A stretch of 64,000 nucleotides of DNA. Origin: Prionace glauca. Its lineage: Eukaryota > Chordata > Chondrichthyes > Carcharhiniformes > Carcharhinidae. The position numbers and the translations under genes were made by a program. Positions 55,799 to 64,000 of the stretch are shown piece after piece. Location of the stretch: NCBI GenBank assembly GCA_037974335.1, contig CM075760.1, positions 57,937,812 through 58,001,811 on the forward strand. The letters are read 5' to 3'. The notes beneath the pieces are model-generated. The model was given only the letters and a program-made list of their open reading frames with translations. It ran no database searches and had not been told where the DNA came from. The stretch's first letter is position 1. Each line of letters begins with the position of its first letter.

Positions 55799-56070
55799 TA
55801 AGAACATAAGAACATAAGAACATAAGAAATAGGAGCAGGAGTAGGCCATCTGGCCCTTCGAGCCTGCCCCGCCATTCAATAAGATCATGGCTGATCTGTC
55901 GTGACTCAGCTCCACCTTCCCGCCCTCTCCCCATAACCCTTAATCCCTTCTCTTATCAAAAACCCATCAACCCGTTTCTTAAAAATATTTAGCGAGGCAG
56001 CCTCCACCACTTCAACGGGCAGAGAATTCCAGAGATTCACCACCCTTTGAGTGAAGAAGTTCCTCCTCAA
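55799..56070 (-). mobile_element. CR1-like LINE family A, 3'-end fragment
   Basis: Tail complement AGAACATAAGAACATAAGAA, then the 3' UTR and about 150 bp of C-terminal coding complement, nearly identical to the copy at 1-1868. Strongly 5'-truncated, young. Confidence 0.95.
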
Positions 56071-57194
56071 CATGAACTAAATGGTAGGGGGAAAGCGGAA
56101 TATCTGTTTGATGGATTTGAGCAGAATGGGAATGTGTGTTCAGCCCACGGACTGAGTCATCATGAGGTGATTTGATAATTAGAAATATTTATTGGTTATT
56201 TATTATATTAAAAGCAATGTTCAGAGTAGCATAATAATTAATCAGCAGAACCACAGGCTTCCTCTGAAATTGATGTCTGCATTTACATCTATTTGATTTT
56301 TTTTAAAAACGGGGTAAGCGTCCTTTCACTGCATCTTCCGATCCCAAAGTCTCTAATATCTGGAAGGACAGGGGCAGCAGACACATTGCGATATCATCAT
56401 CTGCAAGTTCATCTCCAGGTCACACAACATCCTGACTTGGAAATATATCACCTTTCGATTCGCTTGCTGCGAAAATCATGTTTGCGAATAATATCTTTAC
56501 GATTTTGTAAAGCGGACAGAAGATTACAAATGTGAGGAAGGAGAAATGCAAGAAAGTGAGAAATAAAGATTTCAAAATGCAAAATAAAAAAGATACGAAC
56601 AAATTGTAATTAGGTTCATAAATAAAGGGAAATGCATTTTTTTTCCAACTGACTCGTATTTCCATTCGTCTATTTGCAGTGCTGAATAGTTTGAAACACA
56701 ACTTTCAGAAGAAGACCACTGGAAATTCCGCATTGATGATCTTGTACTTTATTGGCGATCGGGACCGTGTACAGTTCCCTTACTCACCGTCAGAGGGCGC
56801 TGTCGTCACATATATCTCGCAACTCCCAACTGGATTTGATTGAAACAACCTTGTGGAGCCATTGCCCGTGGCAGCGACACCCGCAGCCTCATTTCACTGC
56901 TCAGCCTCTGATGTGCCTTACCTGTCCTACATTATTTGAGACGTTGCCACCGATGTTCACTATTCAGAATTGGTTACATCAGCAATGTGCTGGGCCGGGG
57001 ATCTGTAGTCCTGCTTCAGCAGAAGATTCCCGAATCTGTGGAATTACAGACTGATAAAGAATGGAGCGGAACCACAGTTCACCGCTTCTCATCCTTAGAC
57101 CATTATTAGTCAGCATCCTTAACCAGTTATAAATATCTGTTGTCCTCCTGAGTGATGTAACTCAAATTTTACTGTTGCGAACTAATAATGACTT
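56071..57194. other. Unassigned interval
   Basis: No gene recognised. Confidence 0.4.
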
Positions 57195-57375
57195 ATTTGT
57201 TATTCTTCATTTGGACATTGCTGGCAAGACTAGTATTTGATCTCTATCGTCAATTGAATTTGATCTGAGTGGCATGCTACTTCATTGTGGAAGTAAGCGA
57301 AGAGTCAACGTGCTTTCTGTGGCTCTGGAGTCACATGTACATCACTGACTTGATGTTACAGTTCCTGTTTATGGA
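57195..57375 (-). mobile_element. SINE2 3' part
   Basis: Complement of the SINE2 tail: GGACATTGCTGGCAAGACTA, ATTGAATTTGATCTGAGTGG, TGGCTCTGGAGTCACATGTA. Decayed. Confidence 0.65.
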
Positions 57376-58686
57376 TAACTATCAAGGTTGTGAACGGAGC
57401 CCAGTTCATCACGCAAATTAACCTTCCATCTATTGACTCCGTCTACACTTCCCGCTGTCTTGGAAAAGTAACCAGCTTAACCAAGAGCCCAAGCACCCCG
57501 GGCAAATGGAAATGATGAAAACGCTATGAAAGTAGGTGTGGACGCTGAGGGATTAGTGTGAAAATGTGCATACATATGTGCATAGCGTGCCAACACATGC
57601 ATTCCGCTTCAAAATGACCTTCTTCTCTGCTATAAGTACTCTATCAATGTTGAAAGGGGAGACGGTGGCAGAGTGGTAATATCATTGGGAGAGTAATTCT
57701 AAGGGGAGGAAATTTTCTCAAGGCATATTTTCAAATCCAACTGCAACAGAATGTGGGTTTTAAAATGCAGTTACAATTTTGTTTCCGTAATTGGAGCCCT
57801 CACAAGAAATATATCAGATTCTCTCGTGCCCTGCAGGAAAGGAAATATTCCATCACTTTCCACTTTGGCCAAGGGTGACTCCAGGCCCACACGTACTTGG
57901 CGGTTGTGTGCCTTCTGTGATGGTCTACAAAATCAATGAATTGAGAGCATTAGCGATTGCCAAGATATGCTGACCTTACTATTTGGGTATCGAGCAAACA
58001 AAAGAGCAAGAAACAGCAACTAAAATCTGCATTTCACAACATCTGCAATAGCAAAGGATGTCCAGGAGATGGCAGTGAAACCGTGCTCTTTGGCACGACG
58101 CGAAACAGATGCCAATCAAGTTAACATGCACATTCTTGGACATTGCAGGCTCAGAACAGCTACAATTTAAAAGGACATGCGAACGCCACCACTGTCCGGA
58201 TTTGGAAATATTCTTCATTCCTTCACTGTCCCTCGGTCTCTATATATTCTGGAATTCCCTCTCTGAAAGCGCGGTGTGTGTACTTGCACTGCAGGGACTG
58301 CAACCGTTCCGACAGGCAATTCAGTACCATCTTATCAAGGGTAATTCGAGATTGGTAACGTCTGCTGCCATCGCCAGCCAAGTCCACATCCCATGAATTA
58401 AGAGCATAAATAATCTACTCGAGAGCAAGTAGAGCAAGGTATTCCCTGCTGTGGGTCGTAGGGTGAGTCTCTGTGTTCTGGCTGCCGAGGAGTTTCGACC
58501 GAAGGTGCACAGCTACGTTCACTATTTAAATTCTTGAATTTAATTTGAAAGGTGGGCGTGGCCTAACTTGCCAATGTTCGGGTCAGAAACATTTCAATTC
58601 AGCTCTGCGATCGAGTCTCCCAGAGCAGTCCAACTCTGCAGTCTCAGGTCCCCGTCATATGAACCTCAGTTCCAGGCAGCAGAGCA
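57376..58686. other. Unassigned interval upstream of the NAR-type V
   Basis: Includes a possible SINE2 head scrap at 57660-57705 (GAGACGGTGGCAGAGTGGTA). It should contain the NAR-type V promoter; no clear CRE or octamer was found by eye. Confidence 0.4.
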
Positions 58687-58729
58687 ATGAGAATCATTCT
58701 TGTTTTCACCGTGTGTGCCTATTTACCCC
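58687..58729 (+). CDS. Leader exon of the NAR-type V (NAR-TCR cassette)
   Basis: ATG 58687 encodes MRIILVFTVCAYLP then C|GTGAGT donor (GT 58730). 43 nt, phase 1, short hydrophobic signal peptide. Intron of 145 bp. Confidence 0.88.
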
Positions 58730-58874
58730 GTGAGTACCGATCAAACTAACCCACATTGTGTGGATTGGACATAACGCTGCCCCAATTCCATCTCAATTAC
58801 AGACACTGGGGTTTTAGCCCCGTTGTGCGGTTCGGCTCTGCTGGCCCATTAAATTCTCCGTGTTTAATTTGCAG

Positions 58875-59165
58875 GATTTTTTAGTCAGTCAGTGACACAA
58901 AGCCCGGCAGCGGTGACCAGGAAGGAGTGTCAGTTTCTCACCATCAACTGTGTTTTCAATGGTGTTTATGATTTACAAAATGGCCATTTCTTCAGACAAA
59001 CCCAGACCGGCACAGAGCGGGAGCGGATCTCCAGCGGAGGGAGATTTATCGTGTTGGTGAATAAAGCAGAAAAGACATTTTCACTGGAAATTAGGGATAT
59101 GAGAATTGAAGACACCGCCACCTATTACTGTAAAGCTCAGCACTGGTACAACACACATGGGACAC
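58875..59165 (+). CDS. IgNAR-like V segment of a NAR-TCR cassette
   Basis: Acceptor AATTTGCAG then an open V domain: SVTQSPAAVTRKECQF, LTINCVFNG (first Cys), GHFFRQTQTG, RISSGGRFIVLVNKAEKTF, SLEIRDMRIEDTATYYCKA (second Cys). LTINC, ISxGGR(F/Y), VNK..K(T/S)FSL and YCKA are marks of shark IgNAR V and the NAR-TCR V (NAR-TCR: a V-J domain stacked on a TCR delta V in one chain). Oddities: Phe in place of the core Trp (HFFRQ), an extra Cys in FR1 (KEC), and ten germline codons after the second Cys (KAQHWYNTHGTP) before the RSS. Neighbours fit: J 400 bp downstream, leaderless V 3 kb downstream. Confidence 0.9.
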
Positions 59166-59193
59166 CACAGTGGAAGAGAGGAGAACAAATACT
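59166..59193 (+). promoter_or_regulatory. 12-RSS downstream of the NAR-type V
   Basis: Heptamer CACAGTG (perfect), spacer of exactly 12 bp (GAAGAGAGGAGA), nonamer ACAAATACT (two mismatches). Every other V in the window has a 22-24 bp spacer. An alternative reading, CACATGG at 59154 with a 24-bp spacer to the same nonamer, has a poorer heptamer. Confidence 0.75.
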
Positions 59194-59520
59194 GCAATAC
59201 TTCTGAACAAACGAAACAATAATTCCCAGGACACGGACCATAGGTTGCGAGTTCTTGTTCCTATCGTTGCAACATGTTTGAATTTCGTTGAAATTTCCTC
59301 CATTCAGTTATCTTCCTTTAACTTTTTATTCTATTTATACGAAGTGTCCATCTCCGCTCTGTTCTTGGGCCATTTTGCCAAGAATTCAGAATGTCCCAAG
59401 GAACAGTTTGTTTTAATGTGAGATATAAAACAATCATTCTTCATTATTGATCTATAAACCCTGAATAATTGATAAACGCTGATTATTCAGTATTTTTTCC
59501 CGGTAGTTTACATTTCAAGT
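59194..59520. other. Interval between NAR-type V and J
   Basis: Searched for a D segment (two RSSs flanking a short core). No pair of heptamers with nonamers at 12 or 23 bp was found by eye. Confidence 0.5.
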
Positions 59521-59559
59521 CATTCTTGTACTGGGCTAAGTGAGAGCGCTGACACTGTG
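59521..59559 (+). promoter_or_regulatory. 23-RSS upstream of the NAR-type J
   Basis: Nonamer complement CATTCTTGT (six of nine match GGTTTTTGT), spacer exactly 23 bp, heptamer CACTGTG (perfect) abutting the J. Complementary in type to the 12-RSS at 59166. Confidence 0.75.
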
Positions 59560-59612
59560 GGGAGAATGGAGATTTACAGATGGGTCTGGGACGGTGGTGA
59601 CTGTCTCAGCTG
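59560..59612 (+). CDS. J segment of the NAR-TCR cassette
   Basis: 53 nt ending in donor G|GTAAGT (GT 59613). The frame reads GEWRFTDGSGTVVTVSA, then phase-1 G. DG(S/A)GTVxTV is the end of shark IgNAR variable domains. The J end phase matches the start of the supporting V exon at 62114 (G + AT, Asp), so the rearranged V-J exon can splice to it in frame. Confidence 0.88.
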
Positions 59613-61274
59613 GTAAGTGACTCCAAATCCGCCCGTGTTGCAGGCGATCCAGGTTAGTTTTCACAGTCAGCTCACTCTTGTAATCTGATTACTTCAATCC
59701 TCTGTGACTACAAGAGCAACGTGGGGGAAGGGGGTTCCTGTGGAAGATTTTCAACTGCTGCTTTAGATTTGGGAGCAGAGTAGGAAACTGGAGTCGGGTC
59801 CGACTGTGGGACCAGATTGAAGAGGGGTGTGACCACTAAAGGTGAGACATCGTACCGGGAAGGCAATGTCATTGACCCCAGAATGACATTTAATGATTTA
59901 GTGGTAGAATCGGATAATACTAATAACATCCTGGGCTTTCTGTCTCCCAAGTGGTTTCACATAGCGCACATTGCGAACACTGTGGCTTCTGTCCTAGTGT
60001 CAAATTTGATTCTCACTGTGACTGTTATGAAAGGTTATCCAGTCTGGAACCGTTGACTCTATTTTCTCACCACAGATGCTGTCAGACCTGTTGAGGTTTG
60101 CCAACATTTTTCTGTTTTTGGTGTTGATATAAATCTTTAGCATTATTTTATAAGTTCGTTAATGTACGTGTGGGGAAAATGATTCAGATTAAAGAAACGT
60201 TGAATATGATGCCAGTGTGATAAGAGAAAGAGAAATTGGACAGAAAGTGGAGTGCGGTGCCACATGGCGTGGTTGCAGTGAATGGCGAAAGGACTTTTTA
60301 TGACGGTGTGAAAAGTCGAGCAGGGAAAAGGACGCAGTGTTCAGTGTACAAAGGTTTCGTTGGGGATCGTATGAGAGGGGAGTAGGCACGTGTGCCGTGC
60401 TGACAAGCGTACTGTGAGCCGAATGGCCAATTTCTGTTCTGTACAATCTGTAGAATATAAATTGCAGAGGGGATTCTGACTGCAAAGCATGGGGAACAAT
60501 CAATCAATGGATGGAAGGAATTGAAAATCTCAGGCACTTTGAAAAGACAATTTTCATAGTGACTAATAGTGAACAAGTCAGTCGGGGAAACTGAGCGCGC
60601 TGATCTCAACTGACGTTGGAGAGTGTTTGGGACAGGTTCTCATGTTGGCAAGAAATGGCAAGCAGCAGGAAGAGAACAACTCAGATTTAGAAATCCACTG
60701 GTATTAACTGTAAATCATTCTAATAATATAAATTATAGAATTGATGGACGAAACTGTGTAAAGAGTTAAACTGTAACAAAGTTTGATCTTTGACACATAT
60801 ATGCAATATCAGTTTCACTTAATCAGTTTCGCCTGGCGAGTATGGCTGTGTTCGCCTGAATCTTGATGTGACCCAGGATATAGAAAGGCAGGGTTACTCT
60901 CAGTCAATCAATTCTGAACAGCAATCGTTATGGTAAGAAGAGTGAACTTTCATATAATTCCCTCAGGTTTGTAAATCCTCAAGAAGCAGACGCTAAATAG
61001 ACAGCATAAAATGAGATATCTGAGAAGGACATCATTCTGGCCAAGTGGCTATTCTTTGCGGGTGCTGCTGAACTTTACCTATTTTACTTTCCTGCTCTTC
61101 AAAACCCCCGGAATTCTAATCTGATTCTGGAGATTTCTTCCATTTGCCGTTTTAAAATGACTACTGAATACGTTTCCAATATCACATCTCCAAATGATCC
61201 AACTGAGCAAAATTCGCTGTGTGATAAAATAAAAATCATCTAAATATTTGCCCCTCGCTCTTTTGCCATTTTTT
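59613..61274. other. Intron of the NAR-TCR cassette, unassigned part
   Basis: No gene recognised. 60.06-60.13 kb holds the same repeat scrap as 44.19-44.35 kb. Confidence 0.45.
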
Positions 61275-61975
61275 TCAATTCATTTTAGGGATATGGGTGT
61301 CCCTAATTGCATCTGAACTGGGTGGCTTGTACCCCCATTTTCGGGGGTACTTGAGAGGCAACCACATTGTTGTGGTTCTCATGGAATCATAGAAACCTAC
61401 AGTGCAGAAAGAGGCCATTCGGCCCACCGAGTCTGCACCGAACACAATCCCACCCAGGGCCCTACCCCCATATCCCTACATATTGTACGCACTAATCCCT
61501 CTAACCTACACCTCCCTGGACACCAAGGGACAATTTCTTAGCATGGCCAATCAACCTAACCTGCACATCTTTTGTCTGTGGGAGGAACCTGGAGTACCCG
61601 GAGGAAACCCACGCAGACGCGAGGAGAATGTGCAAACTCCACACAGACAGTGACCCGAGCCGGGAATTGAACCCAGGACCATGTGATCTGGAGTCACATG
61701 TGGACCACGCACGATAAGAATATCAGATTTTCTTCCCTGAAGGACCTTAGTGAAATAGATGTGGTTTTGACGACAGGTGACAATGGTTTCATGGTCATCA
61801 TTAGACTTTGATTCAACATTGTTTTTATGGAATTCAATTCAAGATTGAACTGAAATTCACATTTCACCACCCGTCGTGGCACCATTCGTACCTGCGTCCC
61901 CAGGGTATCCCGTGGATTACTAAATCTCTGGATTAATTAATCCAGTGCATACCACTATGCCACCGTCTCCCCAAT
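61275..61975 (-). mobile_element. SINE2, near full length, split by an HE1 insertion
   Basis: On the - strand the head (GGGGAGACGGTGGCATAGTG, GGATTAATTAATCCAGAG) lies at 61975-61900. The body (CCATGAAACCATTGTCACCT, TCCTTCAGGGAAGAAAATCT) runs to about 61698, then HE1 intervenes. The tail (CCACAACAATGTGGTTGCC, CAATTAGGGACACCC) is at 61380-61275. Confidence 0.85.
61385..61695 (-). mobile_element. HE1-type SINE, near full length, nested in SINE2
   Basis: On the - strand: tRNA-like B-box GGTCCTGGGTTCAATTCCCG, body GTCACTGTCTGTGTGGAG, CCTCCGGGTACTCCAGG, tail GGTGGGCCGAATGGCC, CTGCACTGTAGG, ATTCCATGAG. Younger than the SINE2 it interrupts. Confidence 0.9.
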
Positions 61976-62113
61976 TACAGTTAATAAATGTCGAACACAC
62001 TTCAATGAAACAATTGCGACAAAATGGCCAATTATTGACGCGATGTTTCCCCCGGCAAACTAACATGCAACGTGGGTAATGGCATCATAAAAATATTGTG
62101 CATTATTTTATAG

Positions 62114-62428
62114 ATCCTGCAGAATCCAACTCATCTGTGTCACAGACCCCGTCTCTCCAAACCTGTGCTGCTGGCGACACCATTACTTTAAACTGCGAAC
62201 ACCCGGGATTTTGTCAACACACGCTCTACTGGTACCGTCACTCTCCAGGCCAGAGCCTAAAATACCTGTTTAAGGGATACACATCAGGCGAGAAGAACAA
62301 AGAAAACGCTGCCGGGGCGAGAATTTCTGCTTTTATCGATCCAGTCGAAAAAGTCAGCCGGTTAAAGATCTCCAAGCTGCAACTGAGCGACTCCACTGTG
62401 TATTACTGTGCACTGAGTCGGCGCACAG
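62114..62428 (+). CDS. Supporting TCR V exon of the NAR-TCR cassette (no leader)
   Basis: After acceptor TTATTTTATAG (AG 62112-62113) the frame encodes a complete V domain: SSVSQTPSLQTCAAGD, TITLNCEHPGFC (first canonical Cys is LNC), LYWYRHSPGQSLKYLF (core Trp), ARISAFIDPVEKVSRLKI, LQLSDSTVYYCAL (second Cys). Two extra cysteines lie in FR1 (QTC) and CDR1 (GFC); supporting V domains of NAR-TCR are known for an additional cysteine thought to link to the NAR domain. No ATG with a hydrophobic leader is found upstream. Phase fits the J donor at 59612. Alternative: an ordinary TCR V whose leader I missed. Confidence 0.85.
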
Positions 62429-62467
62429 CACAGTGATGCAGAACAGGGAGAGAGCTGTACAAAAACC
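62429..62467 (+). promoter_or_regulatory. 23-RSS of the supporting V
   Basis: Heptamer CACAGTG and nonamer ACAAAAACC, both perfect, spacer exactly 23 bp. A weaker heptamer-like CACAGCA lies five bases earlier. Confidence 0.95.
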
Positions 62468-62787
62468 TCGACATGGTGAGGATTTCAGAGACAGTGATAC
62501 AGAACAAGGAGGGAGCTGTACAGAAACCTGAGCATGGTAAGGATTTCAGAGACAGTGATACAGATCAAGGAGAGAGCTGTGCAAAAACCCGATATGGCGA
62601 GGATTACAGACACAGTGATGCATAAAAAGGAGAAGCTGTACGAAAACTTGGACATGGTCAGGTTTTCAGACAGTGATGCAGACCACGGAGAAAGCGGTAC
62701 AGAAATCTGAACATGGTGAAGATTTCAGAGACAGTGATACAGAACACGGAAAGAGCTGTGCAAAAACCTGAACATGGTGAGGATTTA
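62429..62787 (+). repeat. Six-unit minisatellite of RSS-containing repeats
   Basis: Units start at 62429, 62490, 62551, 62611, 62669 and 62730 (period 58-61 bp). Each keeps a heptamer-like word (CACAGTG in units 1 and 4, GACAGTG in the others), a spacer of 23 bp (22 in unit 4) and a nonamer-like word (ACAAAAACC, ACAGAAACC, GCAAAAACC, ACGAAAACT, ACAGAAATC, GCAAAAACC). Each then has about 20 bp of shared filler (ACATGGTGAGGATTTCAGAG). Unit 1 is the real V RSS. The array is cut off by a CR1 insertion. Confidence 0.93.
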
Positions 62788-63302
62788 AGAACATAAGAAC
62801 ATAAGAAATAGGAGCAGGAGTAGGCCATCTAGCCCTTCGAGCCTGCCCCGCCATTCAATAAGATCATGGCTGATCTGTCGTGGCTCAGTTCCACCTTCCC
62901 GCCCTCTCCCCATAACCCTTAATCCCCTCTCTTATCAAAAACCCATCAACCCGCTTCTTAAAAATATTTAGCGAGGCAGCCTCCACCATTTCAACGGGCA
63001 GAGAATTCCAGAGATTTACCACCCTTTGAGTGAAGAAGTTCCTCCTCAACTCTGTTCTAAACCGCCTCCCCTTTATCTTGAGGCTGTGCCCCCTAGTCCT
63101 ACTGTCTTTTTTGAGCGGGAAGAGTCTCTCCACCTCTATCCTATCCATCCCATTCATCATCTTATACGTCTCAATGAGATCTCCCCTCATTCTTCTAAAC
63201 TCTAACGAGTACAAGCCTAGTTTATTCAGCCTCTCCTCATAGCTCAATCCCCTCAACTCTGGTATCAGCCTAGTAAACCTCCTCTGCACTCCCTCCAGGG
63301 CC
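62788..63302 (-). mobile_element. CR1-like LINE family A, 3'-end fragment
   Basis: Tail complement AGAACATAAGAACATAAGAA, then 3' UTR, then C-terminal coding complement open for 142 codons (RFTRLIPELRGLSYEERLN, RGDLIETYKMMNGMDRIEVE, FTQRVVNLWNSLPVEMVEAA). Very similar to the 1-1868 copy; 5'-truncated at the LEGVQRR position. Confidence 0.95.
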
Positions 63303-63684
63303 CTGTTACTCACTGGGAACTGCCTTCAGGGTATGTGAGAATTTCAATCTCTTTAGTCTATTGGCTGGTTGTTCCTGTCCTCTCCAAACAGAATAGTCCA
63401 CAACATTCTACTCTTCCCATTTAACACCAATAGGCCACTAGGTCCAGCTGGTCGAAGCTCGTCCTCGTACGCCCCTTCTCCACTGGAATCCGAAATAACA
63501 ATTTACATCCTGAATTCTATTTCTACTTATTCCTGTCTCCCGCCCGTATTTTTCAAACTGTGCAATAAATTCATCACGCTGTTTCTGCAAAGATCGAGTT
63601 TCACATTCTGAAGTGTCTCCGTGTAAATATACCCGAATGTTTCTACCTCTTCTGATAGACATTTCACATTTCATATTGAATGCC
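63303..63684. other. Unassigned interval
   Basis: No gene recognised. Confidence 0.4.
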
Positions 63685-64000
63685 TAATTCTGCCAGAGAC
63701 CAGGGACCCTGGTTCGAATCCCGCCTTGGCAATTGATGAAATTTAACTTCAAATTTAAAAACATTATATCAGATCTAAACATACCTGAATTGCACAGCGT
63801 GTCCCCCAAGGTGGATTAGTCTACCATATATACTGAAACATTTAAAAATTTGCAGTTAGGTATCTGCTGGTGACTGTGAAACCATTTCCGATTTTTAGAA
63901 AAATGTGATAGACAGTAATGTGATTGACTCTCAACTGCCCTTAAAAATGGCCTAGGCAGCCATTGATTTGAAGGGTGATCAGGGATACACAATAAATGAC
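63685..64000 (+). mobile_element. SINE2, body and 3' tail
   Basis: tRNA-like B-box ACCCTGGTTCGAATCCCGCC, body TTGATGAAATTTAACTTCAA, tail GTGATTGACTCTCAACTGCC, ATGGCCTAGGCAGCCA and GATACACAATAAATGAC at the window edge. Confidence 0.8.

Noticed and set aside
59154-59193. Alternative RSS for the NAR-type V: CACATGG with a 24-bp spacer
   Set aside because: The heptamer has two mismatches in the later positions, while CACAGTG at 59166 is perfect with an exact 12-bp spacer. Kept as the competing hypothesis in the RSS entry.
59194-59520. D segment between NAR-type V and J
   Set aside because: No pair of heptamers with nonamers at 12 or 23 bp could be found.
62098-62113. Upstream extension of the supporting V frame
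   Set aside because: The open frame before 62114 is intron (HYFI..); it starts at a non-ATG codon and has no signal peptide.
63685-63735. tRNA-like sequence GGTTCGAATCCCGCC
   Set aside because: It is the B-box of a SINE2 copy whose body and tail follow; no cloverleaf can be built.

Overview
This window is vertebrate nuclear DNA, almost certainly from a shark or other elasmobranch. Three independent signs point there: tRNA-derived SINEs of the HE1 type, CR1-like LINEs ending in 8-bp tail repeats, and an IgNAR-type variable gene followed by a matching J segment and a leaderless T-cell receptor V exon. That last arrangement is the NAR-TCR organisation known from cartilaginous fishes, so the window probably lies in the variable part of a TCR alpha/delta locus. 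No TCR constant gene is present.

Layout. 1-4.1 kb is transposon debris led by a nearly whole CR1-like LINE. 4.5-10.1 kb holds a two-exon GPR139-like receptor on the + strand, with a 4.4-kb intron full of LINE, SINE and Penelope-like fragments. 10.2-16.4 kb is nested retroelements: an old LINE on the - strand interrupted by one solo LTR and one CR1 fragment, followed by a long younger LINE. 17.0-17.8 kb is a nine-finger C2H2 zinc-finger exon. 18.9-19.9 kb is a complete V gene on the - strand with a perfect 23-RSS. 19.97-28.1 kb is a tandem duplication of a unit carrying a GPR139-like receptor (- strand): the distal copy is complete with two exons, while the proximal copy lost its first exon at the duplication junction and now has a duplicated V promoter in its place.

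29.4-44.9 kb is a tRNA cluster (Phe x2, Leu-AAG, Leu-TAG, Gln-CTG, Glu-TTC, Val-CAC, Thr-TGT, Ile-TAT with intron) with at least seven decayed tRNA copies. It is built from repeatedly duplicated flanks, including a large inverted repeat at 31.8-34.5 kb. 44.9-46.3 kb is an L2-like LINE relic.

48.3-62.8 kb is the immune-receptor part: two V pseudogenes, a V with a fused intronless leader and one frameshift, an intact V with a textbook 23-RSS behind a tandem CRE-bearing promoter, then the NAR-TCR cassette (leader, NAR-type V, J, supporting V). In that cassette the NAR V carries a 12-RSS after an extended germline CDR3-coding stretch and the J carries a 23-RSS. The supporting V is followed by a six-unit minisatellite in which every unit preserves the heptamer-spacer-nonamer pattern of an RSS. 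The window ends in CR1 and SINE sequence.

All identifications come from reading the sequence and from knowledge of the families. No database search was run.
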